Below, one piece after another: positions 60,464 to 64,000 of a stretch of DNA of 64,000 nucleotides. The DNA is from JACRAV01 sp964571235. Its GTDB lineage: Bacteria; Zixibacteria; MSB-5A5; GN15; FEB-12. The notes under the pieces are model-generated. The model was not told the DNA's origin. It did no database searches and saw only the letters and a list, made by a program, of their open reading frames with translations. Position numbers and translations under genes: made by a program. The stretch is taken from contig CAZNAI010000003.1 in the NCBI GenBank assembly GCA_964571235.1, forward strand, positions 434,001 to 498,000, read 5' to 3'. Position 1 is the first letter of the stretch; each line of letters opens with the position of its first letter.

Positions 60464-61793
60464 GTGTAATCAGTAGACCCAGGTGAAATCGAAGCGTTGT
60501 ATCCGGTCCTGAGGCCGTCTGTTGAATCTCTGGTTGAAACGAAGCCAATCCCAACTGCCTTGGCGCAATCTGCGCATTGACGCCTTTTGTGTACTCGAAA
60601 ATGGTGTTGGCGCTTCGTGCGTTCCCAACAGCCTCAACGGACACAGTATCCTTTGCCAAAGTCCGCACGGCTATTGATGTGAGTGAAAACGCCGAGACCG
60701 GCGACTGGCAGAAGACACTCATGAGCGCGGCTGGATCGTCTGGTGAGCGAGGGTCGCGACTTACCTTGTCCAAGAGATGTTGGATTGAGTCTTTTTGATG
60801 TTCAAGAATACTCTGCTGGGTATAGAGCGATTGATAGGACTCCAGTGATGTAGATGTATCCGTCGTTACAAATCCTGAGGCTAGTGCGATGGCGATGAGA
60901 AAGAGGGTGATTAAAGCAAGAACATGCGTGAGGAGCTTGGCGCTGTTTTGAACGGTAGACATGACCGTTCCAAGCTGCCATTTCACGCTGGACGGAAGAG
61001 CAAATGAGCGATACGGCTTGAACGACTTTGGGGCCAACAGATGACCAAGCGTGGATCTCACACTTGAGCTGTCCTTCGTGCGCGTGCCCAACGTTAACAC
61101 AGTCGGAGTTACTTGCGCATCGGTCCCGAAGATTCGTGTAGCCAGCTCTGAAGCCCGTTCGGACGAATGGGAAGAGAGTACGGTTGATTCCCAATAACCG
61201 GCAAACGGTCGTCCCAACACATCTTTGCCGCTATATGAGAATTTTCCTATACCCCAGCCTATGACTCGCAAGGCTGGCGGTGGCTCATCCCTTTTGAGAA
61301 AATTCTGACAAAGCAGTGCAAGAGGAAGGCAACTTCTAATTGCCACTCCGCATCGTGAAAATCGATTCGTCAAAGAAGTACAAAATTCCCAGTCTATGCC
61401 AGCGACGATCAACAGCTTTCCATGTGGATCGTCTTGTACTGACACCTGTATATTGAGATTCTGTGGTACCAAACTTAACAGCTCATCGCTGTCTTTCTTC
61501 GGATTGGACGCGCTGAGGCGAGTGCTTACAAAGTACGAAGCGGTATTGTCTACATAGATGCTCACTGGTTGCCCGTAGTAATGAGGGCTGTGTGCTAGTT
61601 CCTCAGCCGCGGATGCAATCGCCTGAATCGGACTTTCGTCAAGCGGTTGGACGTGCAGAATCTGTGTCGCCCGCCCCTTTGCGCGCAAAAACAGGGCATT
61701 TCTCGGCAATAGCACAAGGATATAGGACACGGCCCCGGGGGAAACTGCGTCGAGTAGTGCCGATCCGGCCCTCTGTAACATCGGCCGGTTCAT
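60453..61793 (-). CDS. GspL-like fusion of PilM and PilN functions
   Basis: 446 aa from the ATG at 61793, overlapping the secretin stop (TGATG). N-terminal ~285 residues are cytosolic and look like the degenerate actin-like (PilM/GspL) domain; then a TM helix (LLTHVLALITLFLIAIALASGF), a coiled coil (SILEHQKDSIQHLLDKV) and a periplasmic ferredoxin-like domain (FSLTSIAVRTLAKDTVSVEAVG). In pilus systems PilM and PilN are separate, while GspL combines them, as here. The ATP-binding motifs of PilM are not apparent. Confidence 0.75.
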   Translation of the reverse strand: MNRPMLQRAGSALLDAVSPGAVSYILVLLPRNALFLRAKGRATQILHVQPLDESPIQAIASAAEELAHSPHYYGQPVSIYVDNTASYFVSTRLSASNPKKDSDELLSLVPQNLNIQVSVQDDPHGKLLIVAGIDWEFCTSLTNRFSRCGVAIRSCLPLALLCQNFLKRDEPPPALRVIGWGIGKFSYSGKDVLGRPFAGYWESTVLSSHSSERASELATRIFGTDAQVTPTVLTLGTRTKDSSSVRSTLGHLLAPKSFKPYRSFALPSSVKWQLGTVMSTVQNSAKLLTHVLALITLFLIAIALASGFVTTDTSTSLESYQSLYTQQSILEHQKDSIQHLLDKVSRDPRSPDDPAALMSVFCQSPVSAFSLTSIAVRTLAKDTVSVEAVGNARSANTIFEYTKGVNAQIAPRQLGLASFQPEIQQTASGPDTTLRFHLGLLITHGK

Positions 61794-63703
61794 CAATGAC
61801 CCTTGAGTTGCGTCAAGTCAACCGATCCTTCCGACCCATAGTACACATGCGGTGTGACGTAAATGATCAGTTCTGAATTGATGTTCGTCGAGGATCGGTC
61901 TTGAAAGAGTCTGCCGATGAGCGGAAGCGAGCCGAGGATCGGAAACTTCTCGACATTCGTCGACTTACTCGATTGCACGAGGCCACCAAGTACGATCGTT
62001 TCACCGTCCCGTAGCCGCACAGTCGATTTGAGCTCCCGCCTGTTGATCGTCGGCGGGGTCTTGGAATCAAAGGCCGACGCCGGGGTGTTGAACTGGGGCT
62101 TCACGTCAACCGTGAGTTCCCGATTGGGGTTGACATACGGGGTCACCTCAAGGCTCATGTTGGCTTCGATCTTCTCAAATCGCTCGCTTTCCTGTGTGGA
62201 GACGCTTGACTGTTGAGACGGGTATATCGTTGTGCTCTTGAGCAAGAAGTACTGCGTGGTACCAATCTCGATGGAGGCAGTGTGTCCGTTGAGTGATGCG
62301 ATTTGCGGGTGGGAACGGATATTGGCCTTTCCCTGCTGTGCCATGGCCTGCAGCCGGACGAAGAAGTTATCTGGAAGCTTGCCGAGGTTGGAGATACCAA
62401 GGTGTCGCGACAGAGAAGTCAAATCCCGATTGAGCTCCGGACCGGTAGTACTCACGTCTACGTTGGGGTAGTACACTTCCCCTGAATCACGGCCGAAATT
62501 ATTCGCCGTGATGCCAAATTCGGCCCGGTCCGTGGTTGTGTAGTCGACGACCAGGACCTCAAAGAGCACCTGAGGTGTGGGGACGTCAATCTGCTTCACA
62601 AAGGCCTCAAACCGCGCGATTGACGTACGAGCCCCGGTCACCACGAGTCCATTGTGTTCCTTGATTAACTTGATAGAGAGGAGTTTCCCAAGTGAAGCCG
62701 GCACGAGCGGTTCCACATCCGAGGCTATGACGTATTCCAGTTTAATCAGGCGGGACACATGAAGGTCCTCCGACTCACGATTCCCGACGAAGTAGATGCC
62801 TGACTCTTCTTTAAACGTATACGGCGTGTTTTCCAGAAGGGTGAGGAGCGCTTTCTCCACCGGCTGATTAGAAAACGATGCACTAACACTGCCTTCAATG
62901 TTGGTTTGAATAATCAAGCTGACACTACATGCTCTGCCGATCCCAGATAGTACTTCCGACAAAGGTGCACTTTGGACATTGACAGTCACCGCGCCGCTGT
63001 CACACTGGACATTAGCCGAGCGAACACCGGTATTCGGCGACTTGGAATCAGCTCTCACGGAGACGTAAAGCACATTATCAGCCTTGGTGATGATAAAGCC
63101 ATTGCCGCCGAGGATGGCCTGCAGTGCCTGTTCGAGGGGCAATTTGCTAATAGTCCCGCTTACTTGACCGCTAGTGCCAGTTTGTAGTACCACATTTTGA
63201 CCCGTCACCACGCTGACGGTGTGAACAAACTCGCGAATATCAGCTCCCTGCACGTCACAGCTGAGTTCTTTATTTTCGAATGTGATATTCAACGGCTTTG
63301 GTGCCGGTGCAGGGGGCTCGACCTTGTACAACTTTAGCACTTTACCCGTTCGCTCCCAGCTTAAGTTGTGTTGCTTCACGATGAACAAGAGGGCGTCATT
63401 GAGGGAGACGTTTTCGAGCCTCAGAATCAGTGTCCCAGTCACCGTGGAATCGACATATAGAGACTGCTTGTACGCACGGGAGATCGCCGCCAACGCATCG
63501 GCTAGCCGTACGCCCGAGAAGTCCAGCTTCGGTATGACTAGCTGAGTGTCAACTAATCGATCAGTAGTAGACACAGAATCTGCCGCAGTGATCTGCGGAA
63601 GAGTATCGCCCGAAGATTTCTTGGCTGTTGACACTTGAGCATCGGCCTCACCACTTAATAGAGCTGAGGCGACGGCTATGAAAGCCAACGTGTGAAGTCT
63701 CAA
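61793..63703 (-). CDS. Secretin (PilQ/GspD family) with three STN-type domains
   Basis: 636 aa from the TTG at 63703, which has GGAGG 6 nt upstream and starts a signal peptide (LRLHTLAFIAVASALLSG). A GTG at 63718 is an alternative. Three successive STN/N0-like units are visible at ~40-110, ~120-205 and ~215-300, each ending in a DALLFIVKQHNL / QALQAILGGNGF / KALLTLLENTPY-type helix. An N1-type unit follows, then the secretin barrel (QVLFEVLVVDYTT ... VRLRDGETIVLGGLVQ ... PILGSLPLIGRLF ... ELIIYVTPHV). It forms the outer-membrane channel of the pilus or secretion machine. Confidence 0.92.
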   Translation of the reverse strand: MRLHTLAFIAVASALLSGEADAQVSTAKKSSGDTLPQITAADSVSTTDRLVDTQLVIPKLDFSGVRLADALAAISRAYKQSLYVDSTVTGTLILRLENVSLNDALLFIVKQHNLSWERTGKVLKLYKVEPPAPAPKPLNITFENKELSCDVQGADIREFVHTVSVVTGQNVVLQTGTSGQVSGTISKLPLEQALQAILGGNGFIITKADNVLYVSVRADSKSPNTGVRSANVQCDSGAVTVNVQSAPLSEVLSGIGRACSVSLIIQTNIEGSVSASFSNQPVEKALLTLLENTPYTFKEESGIYFVGNRESEDLHVSRLIKLEYVIASDVEPLVPASLGKLLSIKLIKEHNGLVVTGARTSIARFEAFVKQIDVPTPQVLFEVLVVDYTTTDRAEFGITANNFGRDSGEVYYPNVDVSTTGPELNRDLTSLSRHLGISNLGKLPDNFFVRLQAMAQQGKANIRSHPQIASLNGHTASIEIGTTQYFLLKSTTIYPSQQSSVSTQESERFEKIEANMSLEVTPYVNPNRELTVDVKPQFNTPASAFDSKTPPTINRRELKSTVRLRDGETIVLGGLVQSSKSTNVEKFPILGSLPLIGRLFQDRSSTNINSELIIYVTPHVYYGSEGSVDLTQLKGH

Positions 63704-63720
63704 ACTGTGTCCTCCCACCT

Positions 63721-64000
63721 TAACTACTCAACTCTTGATATGCTTCAACCGGCGTAGTCATTCCTGCACTCACGAGCCGCTTTGCTTCTTTCCGCATGGA
63801 AGTGAATCCGCCGGATTCAGCTATTTCGAGAATTCTTTGCTCTCCACTATTATTCGCAATTTCGGCTTTGATCGAATCTGACACTCTGAGGCACTCCACC
63901 AGCGCGGTACGGCCGGCAAATCCAGTATGACGGCACTCGTCGCAACCTCCTGAGACGTTTACATGACCGAGATTAACGCCTAACCGTTCGGCCGCAATCT
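63721..64000 (-). CDS. GspE/PilB-family assembly ATPase, C-terminal end (partial)
   Basis: The open frame runs off the window edge; only the last 92 residues are present, stop at 63721. They contain the zinc-ribbon part and C-terminus typical of GspE/PilB: GCDECRHTGFAGRTALVECLRVSDSIKAEI, ending in MRKEAKRLVSAGMTTPVEAYQ. The Walker motifs lie outside. The family drives fibre polymerisation from the cytoplasm. It is followed after 17 nt by the secretin, so it heads the visible operon. Confidence 0.9.

Noticed and set aside
29..63700. Many long open frames antisense or out of frame to the genes listed (e.g. 5911-6471 +, 12923-13549 +, 27277-28380 -, 45690-46739 -)
   Set aside because: They lie inside genes with clear domains, have Arg/Ser/Pro-rich compositions typical of shadow frames and lack ribosome sites.

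Overview
The window looks like a chromosomal contig from an uncultured FCB-group bacterium, most likely candidate phylum Zixibacteria or a close relative. This is inferred from two kinds of C-terminal tag on the same contig: paired dockerin-like modules of the form DISDLSALIDYLYISFTPP, and type IX secretion (T9SS) tails of the form QNYPNPFNP. Envelope systems with an outer membrane are also present: a phosphate-type porin, a secretin and lipoproteins. Base composition is moderately GC-rich. It appears lower by eye around 39-40 kb and 54-64 kb.

Layout. 0-26 kb is a cluster of secreted proteins, mostly on the minus strand. Seven proteins end in dockerin-like modules; four of these form one modular paralogue family and one is an M4 metallopeptidase. 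The cluster also holds a large M16 metallopeptidase without a tag, a 20-heme lipoprotein cytochrome divergent from one of the dockerin giants, and an SPFH/zinc-ribbon gene pair. 26-28.4 kb is a phosphate-selective porin plus PstS. 28.4-32.3 kb is a repeat-rich stretch around a phage-type muramidase and an FG-GAP/T9SS protein. 32.3-34.2 kb holds a YihY-type membrane protein and an AHSA1-type protein.

34.7-40.1 kb is the least explained part: four co-directional genes encoding an ETPF-motif protein rich in cationic helices, an HEAGH metallopeptidase-like protein, a small helical protein and an unrecognised 381-aa protein. It is the best candidate for an undescribed system. 40.3-48.8 kb holds an RprX/RprY-like two-component pair divergent from an envelope operon (double-PDZ protein, NEW3-type membrane protein, ABC ATPase, two ABC-2 permeases). 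The shared control region contains TTAACATC repeats in helical phase.

48.9-54.3 kb holds secreted or lipoproteins of unknown role, a PLP decarboxylase, a cysteine-synthase-family enzyme and a possible alpha/alpha-toroid protein. A 3' tRNA-Met fragment at 54.3 kb marks an integration scar beside an unrecognised two-TM protein. 56.2-64 kb is a type IV pilus/type II secretion-like operon on the minus strand (ATPase, secretin, GspL-, PilO- and PilP-like proteins, pseudopilins), overlapping gene to gene, faced by a convergent prepilin peptidase.

No rRNA, intact tRNA, CRISPR array or transposase was recognised. All family calls are by eye from sequence motifs; no database search was run.
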